Below are positions 50,709-60,010 of a stretch of DNA of 64,000 nucleotides, in pieces (within the stretch, counting starts at the first letter, position 1; every line of letters starts with the position of its first letter). Position numbers and translations under genes: made by a program. Source of the DNA: Parapedobacter koreensis (GTDB lineage Bacteria; Bacteroidota; Bacteroidia; Sphingobacteriales; Sphingobacteriaceae). The notes under the pieces are model-generated. The model was not told where the DNA came from. It did no database searches and saw only the letters and a list, made by a program, of their open reading frames with translations. Where the stretch lies: NCBI RefSeq assembly GCF_900109365.1, contig NZ_FNZR01000003.1:310001-374000 (forward strand). The letters run 5' to 3'.

Positions 50709-51671
50709 ATGTCTATAAGGCCTTTGTTTTTTGTTTATTTGCTAACTGTGAATTTTGCGGTAGCGCAAGAACATTTCAAACCGTATACCCAGCCCATTGA
50801 AGGCACGGTCTTGAGCTTTGTGATGCAACCCATCCCCGGTGGAGCATATACCATGGGAAGCTTAAAGGGCAATACCGATGAACAACCGGCGCATCACGTG
50901 CAGGTCGATCCGTTTTGGATGGGTACTTACGAAGTGACATGGGACTTGTATGAACCATTCGTGTACAAAGATTTTGAACGTGCTCGTAGTGGGGGCAACA
51001 TTTCGCCGGAGGTAGATGCAGTGACCCGGCCTACCAAACCCTACCTGGACATGACGTTTGGCATGGGCAAAGACGGGCACCCAGCGTTGGCCATGACGCA
51101 GTACAATGCCATTCAATTCTGCAAGTGGCTCTACATCCGTACGGGTATATTCTATCGGCTACCTACGGAGGCGGAATGGGAGTATGCCTGCCGGGCGGGC
51201 AGCGATAGCGAATACTATTTCGGAGATGATGCGGCTGTTTTGGGGGATTATGCCTGGTATCGGGCAAACAGTGAGCATAAAACCCATCCGGTGGGCCAGA
51301 AAAAACCCAATGCATGGGGGCTTTATGATATGCATGGCAACGTCGCTGAATGGACCTATGACCAGTATATTGAAGATTTCTACCAGCAGTTTGAGGATGC
51401 TACGGCGGATAATCCCGTGGCGGTGCCCGAGAAGTTATACCCGCATAGCATCCGTGGCGGTTCATTTGAGGATAGTGCCGCTGACCTGCGGTCGGCATCA
51501 CGCCTGCCCTCGGACCCCTCATGGAAGCAGTTGGATCCGCAGATACCCAAGAGCAATTGGTGGTTTCCAGAGGCTCCTTTTATCGGTATCAGGCTGGTAA
51601 GGCCACTGAATCCACCATCCGAAGCGGAGATCAGGGCCTATTATGATAAAGCACCTATAAAGGATTATTGA
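50709..51671 (+). CDS. Exported FGE/SUMF1-fold protein without the catalytic cysteines
   Basis: 320 residues with a signal peptide (about 1-20, FAVAQ). FGE-sulfatase fold: IPGGAYTMGSLKGNTDEQPA, YRLPTEAEWEYACRAGS, NAWGLYDMHGNVAEW and SIRGGSFEDSAADLRSASR. In true formylglycine-generating enzymes the last segment carries the Cys pair; here it has none, and only two Cys occur elsewhere. It is therefore more likely a binding or structural member. It is first of the codirectional sugar locus, 36 bases before the Gfo/Idh gene. Confidence 0.85.
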   Translation: MSIRPLFFVYLLTVNFAVAQEHFKPYTQPIEGTVLSFVMQPIPGGAYTMGSLKGNTDEQPAHHVQVDPFWMGTYEVTWDLYEPFVYKDFERARSGGNISPEVDAVTRPTKPYLDMTFGMGKDGHPALAMTQYNAIQFCKWLYIRTGIFYRLPTEAEWEYACRAGSDSEYYFGDDAAVLGDYAWYRANSEHKTHPVGQKKPNAWGLYDMHGNVAEWTYDQYIEDFYQQFEDATADNPVAVPEKLYPHSIRGGSFEDSAADLRSASRLPSDPSWKQLDPQIPKSNWWFPEAPFIGIRLVRPLNPPSEAEIRAYYDKAPIKDY

Positions 51672-51707
51672 ACAGAAAAAAACTAAGATAAATCTAAAAC
51701 AAAACAG

Positions 51708-53027
51708 ATGAATACGAAGCGTACAGGCGAACAACGCCGTGAATTCCTGAAAACCTCAGCGCTGCTGGCTGGCGGCGCCATGCTTAGCGGGATGCCCATA
51801 TTGGGAGCATATGCCAGCGGAGACGATACGATTAAAGTGGCCGTGGTCGGCTGCGGCGGTAGGGGTACAGGTGCTGCTTTTGATGCGATTGCATCGGGAG
51901 CGAATATTAAAATCGTGGCATTGGCAGATGCTTTCCGCGATAGGTTGGACGAAGCATATAAGACACTGTCGGAGCGCCATGCTGACAAGTTGGACGTACC
52001 CGAAGAACGGAAATTCGTTGGGTTTGATGCCTACCAAAAGGCCATCCCATTTGCTGATGTGGTTATCCTGGCCACGTCGCCCGGATTCAGGCCCATACAT
52101 TTCGAGGAGGCGGTCAAGCAGGGTAAACACGTGTTTATGGAAAAGCCTGTAGCGACTGATATACCCGGCATACGCCGGGTACTGGCCGTTGCCGAAGAGG
52201 CCAAGCGGAAAAAGCTCAACGTGGTTGTCGGATTGCAGCGCCGTTACCAGGCCAATTACCGGGAGGCCATCAAGCGCATACAGGATGGAGCCCTTGGGGA
52301 TATTGTGTCCGGACAGGTGTATTGGAACAGTGGTGGGGTATGGGTGCGGCCGCGCCAGCCCAACCAGACCGAGATGGAATATCAGATGCGCAATTGGTAT
52401 TATTTCAACTGGCTCTGCGGCGATCATATCGTAGAGCAACATGTTCACAACATTGATGTGGCTAACTGGGTGAAAGGAAGTTATCCCGTATCTATACAAG
52501 GTACGGGAAGCCGGGCTTGGCGCACAGGTAAGGAATACGGCGAAATCTACGACAACCATGCCATCGAACTTACCTATGCCGATGGTTCGGTCATCTATAG
52601 CCAATGCCGCCATTTCGAAGGCACATCAAATAGGGTCGACGAAACGTTTCAGGGCACTAAGGGCCGGATATACCTTTCAGCGGGCAACGATGCCGTGCTC
52701 TGGGATACCAAAGGCAACGAGCTGTACAACCATCCTAAGCGTGGCAATGCCAACCCGTACCAGCACGAACATGTTGAACTGTTTGATGCCATCAGTAAAG
52801 GCGAATATAAGTTTGACAATGCGGAGTATGGTGCCTACAGCACGTTGACGGGCATCATCGGCAGGCTGGCCACGTATTCAGGTCAGGTCATCAAATGGGA
52901 GGATGCCCTGAAATCCAACGTTAGTCTGATGCCCGAACGTTTTGCATGGGATGCGCTTCCGAAAGTACTGCCGGATGAAAACGGTGTGTACCCCTATGCC
53001 ATACCCGGTCAAACGGTGGTATTGTAG
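51708..53027 (+). CDS. Tat-exported Gfo/Idh/MocA family oxidoreductase
   Basis: 439 residues. The N-terminus is a twin-arginine signal (EQRREFLKTSALLAGGAMLS). The NAD(P)-binding domain follows with VAVVGCGGRGTGAAFDAI, and the EKP motif is FMEKPVATDIPG. The C-terminal domain has CGDHIVEQHVHNIDVANW, the His-rich active-site segment of the glycosidase/dehydrogenase group. Such exported members act on 3-keto sugars or as NAD-linked glycoside hydrolases. Substrate unknown. Its stop overlaps the GTG of the apbE-like gene. Confidence 0.9.
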   Translation: MNTKRTGEQRREFLKTSALLAGGAMLSGMPILGAYASGDDTIKVAVVGCGGRGTGAAFDAIASGANIKIVALADAFRDRLDEAYKTLSERHADKLDVPEERKFVGFDAYQKAIPFADVVILATSPGFRPIHFEEAVKQGKHVFMEKPVATDIPGIRRVLAVAEEAKRKKLNVVVGLQRRYQANYREAIKRIQDGALGDIVSGQVYWNSGGVWVRPRQPNQTEMEYQMRNWYYFNWLCGDHIVEQHVHNIDVANWVKGSYPVSIQGTGSRAWRTGKEYGEIYDNHAIELTYADGSVIYSQCRHFEGTSNRVDETFQGTKGRIYLSAGNDAVLWDTKGNELYNHPKRGNANPYQHEHVELFDAISKGEYKFDNAEYGAYSTLTGIIGRLATYSGQVIKWEDALKSNVSLMPERFAWDALPKVLPDENGVYPYAIPGQTVVL

Positions 53028-54046
53028 TGAAAAAGAGAACGGAGCTATTCATTGCGGGGATAGCGGCTTGGTGGTTGCTGTGGGCAGGCACCGGTGATGT
53101 TGGCCTGAAGCGGCACACCATCACCGGGTATGCCCAAGGCACGGATTATACGGTCACCTATTACGCGGCAGACAGCTTGATCAGCAAAATAGCCATCGAC
53201 AGCATTTTGGCCGTGATTGATAGCTCCATGTCGCTGTATAAACCCTATTCGCTCATCACTAAAATCAATGGAAGCGGAAAGGGTTTATTTCAGGTGGATG
53301 AGCATTTTGATAAGGTGCTCACGCATTCGTTTGCAATCTATCGCGACAGTAAAGGCGTTTTTGACATTACCGTAGCGCCATTGGTCGAACTTTGGGGATT
53401 CGGGGTGCGGAAAATAGCGAAATTCCCGGATAGCACGGAAGTACGCCAAGCGCTGGCTTGTGTAGGGATGGATAAAATCCGAAGGAAAGGTGGCCGATTG
53501 GAAAAGCGGGTACCGTGTGTGCAACTGGACATGAACGGCATTGCACAAGGCTATAGTGTGGATGTATTGGCAGACTATTTGGAATATAAAGGAATAGCTC
53601 GGTACCTCGTAGAATTAGGGGGGGAGTTGCGTGTGAAAGGCCCCAAGCCCGATGGGACGCCAATGCGTATTGGTATTGAACGGCCATCTATTGGCGGGGG
53701 CATGGCAGCGGTCGATGGCGTGATGGAAGTGCAGGAAGGAGCAGTAACTACGGCAGGCAGTTACCGTAAGTTTTTGCAAGACAGCGAACGCAGGGTGTCG
53801 CACCATATTGATCCGAAAACGGGATATCCTTTTGATACCGGAATCATCGCCGCTACGATTTATGCAAAAAACGCAGTCACGGCAGATGGATATGACAATG
53901 TGATCATGGCCATGCCGCCTGATGAAGCCATAGCATTTGTCAACCAGCGCAAAAACCTGGAGGTTTTGGTCGTCTATAAAGACACTTCTGGCGTTGTGAG
54001 GGATACGATGAGTGTAGGATTTAAAAAGTTAATAGTCAGCTATTAA
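53027..54046 (+). CDS. apbE: FAD:protein FMN transferase (ApbE-like, GTG start)
   Basis: 339 residues, starting GTG 53027 inside the previous stop (TAGTG). An N-terminal membrane segment (about 7-22) indicates export. Family motifs: MNGIAQGYSVDVLADYLE, VELGGELRVKGPKPDG, GAVTTAGSYRKF and HHIDPKTGYPFDTG. ApbE attaches FMN covalently to Ser/Thr of periplasmic flavoproteins. Putative targets with a clear S/T-G-A-T/S motif were not seen among the neighbours. Confidence 0.88.
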   Translation: MKKRTELFIAGIAAWWLLWAGTGDVGLKRHTITGYAQGTDYTVTYYAADSLISKIAIDSILAVIDSSMSLYKPYSLITKINGSGKGLFQVDEHFDKVLTHSFAIYRDSKGVFDITVAPLVELWGFGVRKIAKFPDSTEVRQALACVGMDKIRRKGGRLEKRVPCVQLDMNGIAQGYSVDVLADYLEYKGIARYLVELGGELRVKGPKPDGTPMRIGIERPSIGGGMAAVDGVMEVQEGAVTTAGSYRKFLQDSERRVSHHIDPKTGYPFDTGIIAATIYAKNAVTADGYDNVIMAMPPDEAIAFVNQRKNLEVLVVYKDTSGVVRDTMSVGFKKLIVSY

Positions 54047-54069
54047 AAAGCAGTATAATCAGTACGACA

Positions 54070-55002
54070 ATGAAAAGAAGTCAATTTATTAGCAAGTCAC
54101 TGTTGATTACCGGCACGGCGGTCGGCGGCGGGGCATTGCACGCTTTTGGGAATCACACAATGGGAAATGCCGTAAAACAGGAAAACAAACCATTCAACCT
54201 CAATTATGGCCCACATCAAGGACAATTCGAAAACCACGCAGGGAAAAGCATGATCGACCAGATCCAGTTTGCATACGATCAGGGATTCCGGAGTATTGAA
54301 GACAATGGTTTTCCAGGCCGGTCTGTGGAGGAACAAGAACGCATTGGAAGCTTGCTGGCGAAGCTGGGCATGACAATGGGGGTTTTTGTGCTGGATAAAG
54401 GGGGTAATGGTGCCAATACGTTGGCTGCGGGCAAACAGGAATATGTGGATATTTTTCTCAAAGGATGCAGGCAGGCGGTCGAGTTGGCGAAAAGATGCGG
54501 TGGTACATATACCACGGTGGTGCCTGGCGATTTTGCAAGAAACCTGCCTCTGGACATCCAGACGGCCAATGTCATCGAAGCATTGCGGCGCGGCGCGGAA
54601 ATATTGGAACCCCATGGGATTATCATGGTGCTGGAGCCTTTGAGTGACACCCCCGATCTTTTCCTGCGTACATCCACCCAGACGTACCTCATCTGCAAAG
54701 GGGTAAATAGCCCTTCGTGCAAAATCCTTTATGATGTGTACCATATGCAACGCAATGAAGGTGACCTGATCACAAACATTGACCGTTGCTGGGATGAGAT
54801 TGCTTATTTCCAGACGGGAGACAATCCCGGCAGGCGGGAACCCACGACGGGTGAAATCAATTACAAAAACCTGTTCAGGCACATCTACGACAAGGGATAC
54901 CGGGGTGTCGTGGGCATGGAGCATGGCAAGTCGATGGAGGGCAAGGAGGGTGAAGTGAAGCTGATTGCGGCGTATCGGGAAGTCGATGCTTTTTTGGGTT
55001 AA
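54070..55002 (+). CDS. Exported TIM-barrel sugar isomerase/epimerase (hydroxypyruvate isomerase-like)
   Basis: 310 residues. The start MKRSQFISKSLLITGTAVGG resembles a Tat-type signal but with Lys-Arg instead of Arg-Arg. The AP-endonuclease-2 fold follows: FAYDQGFRSIEDNGFPGRS, MVLEPLSDTPDLF, KILYDVYHMQRNEGDLI and GVVGMEHGKS, with Glu/Asp/His metal ligands of the xylose isomerase-like barrel. It is closest to hydroxypyruvate isomerase/sugar-phosphate isomerase. Likely interconverts keto-sugars made by its neighbours. Confidence 0.82.
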   Translation: MKRSQFISKSLLITGTAVGGGALHAFGNHTMGNAVKQENKPFNLNYGPHQGQFENHAGKSMIDQIQFAYDQGFRSIEDNGFPGRSVEEQERIGSLLAKLGMTMGVFVLDKGGNGANTLAAGKQEYVDIFLKGCRQAVELAKRCGGTYTTVVPGDFARNLPLDIQTANVIEALRRGAEILEPHGIIMVLEPLSDTPDLFLRTSTQTYLICKGVNSPSCKILYDVYHMQRNEGDLITNIDRCWDEIAYFQTGDNPGRREPTTGEINYKNLFRHIYDKGYRGVVGMEHGKSMEGKEGEVKLIAAYREVDAFLG

Positions 55003-55089
55003 TTCCTGTTAAATTTGTTGTAGTATTCATAAATATATCTCATATTCGTTGCGGATTCACCATTCCGTCATTTCACGCAATAATCAATT

Positions 55090-56319
55090 ATGAACATAAG
55101 CATAAGAATTAAGTTGTCATTTATGATGTTCCTCGAATTTTTTATTTGGGGAGCATGGTTTGTCACATTAGGAACATTTCTGCCGCAGAACCTTAACGCA
55201 TCTGGTTTTGAAATAGCAAACGTCTTTTCTACACAATCCTGGGGAGCAATCATCGCCCCCTTTATCATCGGGTTGATAGCGGATAGGTATTTCAATGCAG
55301 AACGTATATTGGGGATCCTGCATTTGGTTGGTGCTTTCCTGATGTACCAAATGTATAGTGCGCCAAATGTTGGGGTTTTTTATCCGTATGTATTGGCTTA
55401 TATGATAGCCTACATGCCTACGCTGGCATTGGCAAATTCCGTTTCGTTCAGACAATTGACCAATCCCGAAAAAGAGTTTTCAGGTATCCGCGTTTGGGGA
55501 ACGATTGGCTGGATTGTCGCTGGCTTATCCATTAGTTTTTTGGGTTGGGATGCCGAAGGGGGGATAAAAGAAGGACTATTGCGGAATACATTTTTAATGT
55601 CAAGCACGGCCTCCTTGATCTTGGGGTTGTTTAGTTTTATATTACCCAAAACCCCACCAATTAAAAAGTCGGTTGAAGACAAAAGCAGCATATCCGAACT
55701 ATTAGGGTTGGATGCGATCAAATTATTGGGAGATAGGAATTATTTGGTATTTTTTCTTTCTTCCGTCCTTATTTGTATTCCACTGGCCTTTTATTACCAA
55801 AATGCCAATCTATTCCTGTCGGAAGTCGGGCTGGCTAATCCCACGGGCAAGATGGCAATCGGACAGGTATCCGAAGCGTTTTTCTTGTTGCTATTGCCCA
55901 TCTTGTTCACTCGGATTGGGTTCAAGAATACCATCATGCTCGGCATGCTGGCTTGGGCGGTACGGTACCTGCTTTTCGCGTATGGCAACTCCGGTGAATT
56001 GGCGTATATGTTGATCATAGGCATCGCGTTGCACGGGATTTGCTATGATTTCTTCTTCGTGTCCGGCCAAATCTATACCGATGCCAAGGCAGGGGAAAAG
56101 TATAAGAGCTCCGCTCAAGGGCTGATTACCCTGGCTACTTATGGCGTTGGGCAATTGATTGGTTTTTGGGTTGCAGGATTTATCAGCGAACATTACAAAG
56201 CAAACCCAACGAACGATCCCTTTTGGCAGAATGTGTGGCTGGTACCAGCGGGGATTGCAGCGGTGGTATTGTTCCTGTTTGCGGTGTTCTTCAGGGATAA
56301 GAAGATAGCGAAAGGCTAA
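55090..56319 (+). CDS. Nucleoside:H+ symporter-family (NupG-like) permease
   Basis: 409 residues with 12 hydrophobic segments. The start LSFMMFLEFFIWGAWFVTLG and the loop IADRYFNAERILG match the NHS branch of the MFS. In Bacteroidota this branch is common in sugar clusters and often takes glycosides or nucleosides. Gap of 87 bases to the isomerase, which contains an A+T-rich region but no clear promoter. It probably imports the oxidised sugar product. Confidence 0.85.
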   Translation: MNISIRIKLSFMMFLEFFIWGAWFVTLGTFLPQNLNASGFEIANVFSTQSWGAIIAPFIIGLIADRYFNAERILGILHLVGAFLMYQMYSAPNVGVFYPYVLAYMIAYMPTLALANSVSFRQLTNPEKEFSGIRVWGTIGWIVAGLSISFLGWDAEGGIKEGLLRNTFLMSSTASLILGLFSFILPKTPPIKKSVEDKSSISELLGLDAIKLLGDRNYLVFFLSSVLICIPLAFYYQNANLFLSEVGLANPTGKMAIGQVSEAFFLLLLPILFTRIGFKNTIMLGMLAWAVRYLLFAYGNSGELAYMLIIGIALHGICYDFFFVSGQIYTDAKAGEKYKSSAQGLITLATYGVGQLIGFWVAGFISEHYKANPTNDPFWQNVWLVPAGIAAVVLFLFAVFFRDKKIAKG

Positions 56320-56412
56320 TTTTCGATGGCGGTGGGCAATAAACCGGCGATAATGACGTCAATAGTAATACCATACTAACACATAACTAAAACAAAACTA
56401 TACTAACAAACT

Positions 56413-58092
56413 ATGGCAGATAATGTATATGATGCGATTGTCATCGGATCGGGGATTAGCGGTGGTTGGGCTGCAAAAGAGTTAACCCAAAAAGGACTAA
56501 AGACCATCATGCTGGAGCGTGGCCGGAATGTGGAGCACGTCAAGGATTATCATGCGGCGACCAAACACCCGTGGGAGTTTCCGCACCGTGGCGGGCGTAC
56601 GCAGCAGATGATTGAAGATTATCCGGTATTGCGGCGGGACTATCCCTTGAATGAAAAAAACCTTGATTTTTGGGTAAATGAAAAGGAAAGCCCATACGTT
56701 GAGGTCAAGCGTTTCGACTGGTACCGAGGCTACCATGTAGGTGGGCGTTCACTGATGTGGGGCCGCCAGAGTTACCGGTTCAGCGATTTGGATTTTGGGG
56801 CCAACATAACAGACGGCCATGGCGTAGATTGGCCAATCCGGTATAAGGATATCGCTTCCTGGTACAGCTATGCTGAGCGATGGGCGGGTATCAGTGGCAA
56901 CCGAGATGGCTTGGATGTGCTCCCTGATGGCGATTTTTTGCCACCGATGGCGATGAACGTCGTGGAGAAGGATTTGGCGGCGCGCATAAAAACACACTAT
57001 CAAGGCAAGCGGCACTTCATTATCGGCCGTGTGGCGAACCTTACCGTACCGCATGAAGGGCGGGTCAATTGCCAATACCAGAATCAATGTTCGTTGGGCT
57101 GCAACTTTGGTGCTTATTTCAGCACGCAGTCGTCTACGTTACCCGCTGCGGTAGCTACGGGCAACCTAACATTGCGCCCCTTTTCCATCGTCACCAAGAT
57201 TCTCTATGACAAAGATACCAAGAAAGCAAAGGGTGTGGAGATATTGGATGCGGAGACCAATCAGACCTATGAATATTTTGCGAAAATCGTGTTTGTATGC
57301 GCATCGGCATTTAACTCGACATGGGTATTGATGAATTCGGCCACCGATATTTGGCCGGAAGGCTTGGGCAGCAGTAGCGGTGAGCTTGGCCACAATGCAA
57401 TGGATCACCATTTCCGTTGTGGTGCCAGCGGCCGTGTGGAAGGCTATGAAGACAAGTACTATTATGGCCGGCGGGCCAATGGCTTGTACATACCCCGTTT
57501 CCGGAATGTCGGCGATGACAAGCGTGATTACGTACGTGGATTTGGTTACCAGGGTTCGGCGAGCCGTGGCCGGTGGAGTGGTGAGATTGCGGAGATGAGC
57601 ATCGGCGGCGAGTGGAAGGATGCGATGTGCGAACCGGGCAGCTGGTCTGTCGGTTTTACCGCATTTGGCGAGACACTGCCCTACCATGAAAACCGGATTT
57701 TCCTGGATAAGGACGTGAAAGATAAGTGGGGATTGCCGGTATTGGCCATGGATATGGAAATCAAGGAAAACGAATTGAAAATGCGCAAAGACATGATGGA
57801 GGATGGTAAGGAAATGTTGGAAGCAGCGGGTGTGAAAGATGTGTTTACGTATGACAACGGTTATGGTTTCGGCCAAGGCATCCACGAAATGGGTACTGCA
57901 CGCATGGGCAGGGATCCCAAAACTTCGGTTCTGAATGCCAACAACCAGGTATGGGATGCGTTGAATGTGTTTGTCACGGATGGCGCCTGTATGACGTCTG
58001 CCGCCTGTGTGAACCCGTCGCTCACCTATATGGCATTGACAGCACGTGCCGTTAATTTTGCAGTGGAAGAATTGAAAAAAGGTAATTTATAG
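56413..58092 (+). CDS. GMC-family FAD oxidoreductase
   Basis: 559 residues. FAD-binding DAIVIGSGISGGWAAKELTQ (about 6-25), GGRSLMWGRQSYR, QCSLGCNFGAYFS, HEMGTARMGRDPKTSVLN and the C-terminal SAACVNPSLTYMAL. This is the group of glucoside 3-dehydrogenase/gluconate 2-dehydrogenase large subunits. No signal peptide: such subunits are exported by piggy-backing on the Tat signal of the small subunit, encoded by the next gene 11 bases on. It oxidises a sugar hydroxyl (C2 or C3). Confidence 0.9.
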   Translation: MADNVYDAIVIGSGISGGWAAKELTQKGLKTIMLERGRNVEHVKDYHAATKHPWEFPHRGGRTQQMIEDYPVLRRDYPLNEKNLDFWVNEKESPYVEVKRFDWYRGYHVGGRSLMWGRQSYRFSDLDFGANITDGHGVDWPIRYKDIASWYSYAERWAGISGNRDGLDVLPDGDFLPPMAMNVVEKDLAARIKTHYQGKRHFIIGRVANLTVPHEGRVNCQYQNQCSLGCNFGAYFSTQSSTLPAAVATGNLTLRPFSIVTKILYDKDTKKAKGVEILDAETNQTYEYFAKIVFVCASAFNSTWVLMNSATDIWPEGLGSSSGELGHNAMDHHFRCGASGRVEGYEDKYYYGRRANGLYIPRFRNVGDDKRDYVRGFGYQGSASRGRWSGEIAEMSIGGEWKDAMCEPGSWSVGFTAFGETLPYHENRIFLDKDVKDKWGLPVLAMDMEIKENELKMRKDMMEDGKEMLEAAGVKDVFTYDNGYGFGQGIHEMGTARMGRDPKTSVLNANNQVWDALNVFVTDGACMTSAACVNPSLTYMALTARAVNFAVEELKKGNL

Positions 58093-58103
58093 GAATTGAA
58101 ATC

Positions 58104-58673
58104 ATGAATAGAAGAGAAGCTTTGGCAAGGGTTGCATGGATCATGGGTGGGGCCGTTGTTGGTGCCAATCTATTTTTAGAGGGGTGTACCCGGAAAGCCG
58201 CGAAAAACGTTGAGGGCCTGTTTGAGCCGGAGACGATAGATTTCCTTGGCGATGTGGCTGATACCATATTGCCACCGACGAGCAGCCCGGGTGCGAAGGA
58301 GGCCGGAGTGGGCGCGTTTATCCCTGTGATGGTGAAAGATTGCTATACCACAGACCAACAAAAAATCGTTATCGATGGACTTGGCAAATTGGAAGATGCA
58401 GCAACGGAAAAGTTTGGCCGGAAATTCCAGGAATTGGACGCAGCCGAACGCACGGAGCTTTTGGCAGCCATCGACAAAGAGGCTAAAGACTATCAAAAAA
58501 ATAAAACCGAAGAAGACGCAGACCATTATTTCCACCTCATAAAGCAGTTGACCTTGCTTGGGTTTTTTACGTCGGAGCTGGGTGCCACGGAGGCATTGCG
58601 TTATGTGCAGATTCCGGGTCGGTATGATGGGGATTATCCCTATGCGAAAGGCGATAAAGCTTGGGCGACATAA
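58104..58673 (+). CDS. Gluconate 2-dehydrogenase subunit 3-like protein (Tat signal)
   Basis: 189 residues. The start MNRREALARVAWIMGGAVVG is a twin-arginine signal and is followed by a possible lipobox Cys (EGCTRK). The rest is helical, with FEPETIDFLGDVADTILPPT and SSPGAKEAGVGAFI, the fingerprint of the small subunit. It carries the GMC subunit across the membrane. The usual cytochrome c third subunit is not in this locus. Confidence 0.88.
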   Translation: MNRREALARVAWIMGGAVVGANLFLEGCTRKAAKNVEGLFEPETIDFLGDVADTILPPTSSPGAKEAGVGAFIPVMVKDCYTTDQQKIVIDGLGKLEDAATEKFGRKFQELDAAERTELLAAIDKEAKDYQKNKTEEDADHYFHLIKQLTLLGFFTSELGATEALRYVQIPGRYDGDYPYAKGDKAWAT

Positions 58674-58701
58674 TACGGGGAATGCCCTTGGGTTGTGTAT
58701 G

Positions 58702-59592
58702 CTATCGTAATTCGGTGGGATTTCCGTTGTCGATATTTTCCACGGTCGCTAAGATGGCCAGCACAGCGTGATAGAAAAAATCAGGCTGGATGCGTTCATA
58801 GGTATCACGCGGCGTGTGGTAGTCGGGGTGATCTTCTACACCGAAGTAGATAAACGGGATGCCTGCCTCATGAAAGGCAGCATGGTCGCTTTGCCTTGTC
58901 CAATCGTCATGGCCGCTCCCGGGCTGGTCATGACCCGTTTTAACGGTTACTACGGAGTCACCGCCCTTGATGAAAGGCAGTAAAAAAGGATAATGGTAGG
59001 TGCCACAAGCGTATAATTCGTTGTTGTCATTACGGCTCACCATATCCATATTGATATGGAGGATGATTTTGTCCAGCGGGATGGGAGGTTTCTTGACAAA
59101 TGCCCTAGCACCCCGCAGCCCCATTTCTTCGGCATCAAATGCTGCAAAAATCAAGGTATGGTTAGGCTGCCGTTGGCTGAAATAAGCAGCCAATGCGAGT
59201 AGCGCAGATGCTCCGCTGGCATTATCATCGGCTCCATAGTAAATTTGCCCATTACGTTCGCCGAGGTGGTCGTAGTGGCCGGAAATCACGATGGCCCCTT
59301 CACGTTTCCCCGGTATGTACCCAATGATGTTGTGTCCGGTGAGTCCGTCTTTAATTTCAAAGGTGTCCAGGTAACCGTGCTGGAAGGATTTTAATTGCAA
59401 CATGTGGAACCGTTCAGTAAGGTAAGCCAAGGCTTTTTGATGACCTTTGGTGCCTGGTTTTCGGCCGGAAAAGGCGCTGGACGACAGGGTTTTGATGTCG
59501 TTGAGCAAGTATTCACGATCTATTTTTTGTGCGGTTGCATCGAAAACGATTAAATAACAGGAAATGATAGCAACAAAAAACCTGACGGACAC
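58702..59592 (-). CDS. M28 family exported metallopeptidase
   Basis: 296 residues with a signal peptide (about 1-21). Zinc site: VISGHYDHLGERN (His, Asp), YYGADDNASGASALL (bridging Asp), AFDAEEMGLRGARAF (Glu-Glu), HINMDMVSRND (Asp) and HAAFHEAGIPFIYFG (His). A two-zinc aminopeptidase. It is convergent with the small subunit, 28 bases apart. Confidence 0.92.
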   Translation of the reverse strand: MSVRFFVAIISCYLIVFDATAQKIDREYLLNDIKTLSSSAFSGRKPGTKGHQKALAYLTERFHMLQLKSFQHGYLDTFEIKDGLTGHNIIGYIPGKREGAIVISGHYDHLGERNGQIYYGADDNASGASALLALAAYFSQRQPNHTLIFAAFDAEEMGLRGARAFVKKPPIPLDKIILHINMDMVSRNDNNELYACGTYHYPFLLPFIKGGDSVVTVKTGHDQPGSGHDDWTRQSDHAAFHEAGIPFIYFGVEDHPDYHTPRDTYERIQPDFFYHAVLAILATVENIDNGNPTELR

Positions 59593-59735
59593 AATAAACT
59601 TGTTTTATAGTAAAAAATTACTCGCGCAAAGTAGTAAAAATGTGATGGATGAGCATCATGTAACTGTATTTTTTCAAATCCATCATTGATAGTTTGGGAG
59701 TATTTCAGTAGTATTGTTTATCCAAAGCAAAAACC

Positions 59736-60008
59736 ATGATCACAACTGTAGAATTGATACCTAAGGAAGATATCCCGAAGTATAGGTTGGCAAAGGCATC
59801 GGAAGATCATTCCAGGGAGCTACGACCTAAATTGCAAGGTGCTTTGCGGTTAGGCAATGAGTTTAAATCCAAGGCAACCATTACCTTCCAGACACTTGAT
59901 GGGCCTAAGCGTGTGGAGACAACCGTTTGGACACTTACGGATGATGCGCTTCAAATCAAGAATGGGGTGGTACTGCCATTGGGCAGTTTGCTGGATGTCG
60001 AGTATTGA
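59736..60008 (+). CDS. Conserved small hypothetical protein
   Basis: 90 residues, a single compact beta-rich domain, with no signal or membrane segment. TITFQTLDGPKRVETTVWTL and GVVLPLGSLLDVEY suggest a small beta-barrel. Not recognised beyond a Bacteroidota pattern. Its stop lies two bases before the ATG of the glutamine amidotransferase. Confidence 0.7.
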   Translation: MITTVELIPKEDIPKYRLAKASEDHSRELRPKLQGALRLGNEFKSKATITFQTLDGPKRVETTVWTLTDDALQIKNGVVLPLGSLLDVEY

Positions 60009-60010
60009 CG

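Noticed and set aside
51756-52613. A 285-codon minus-strand frame antisense to the Gfo/Idh gene
   Set aside because: High G+C codon bias creates open antisense frames; the plus strand encodes a complete family protein.
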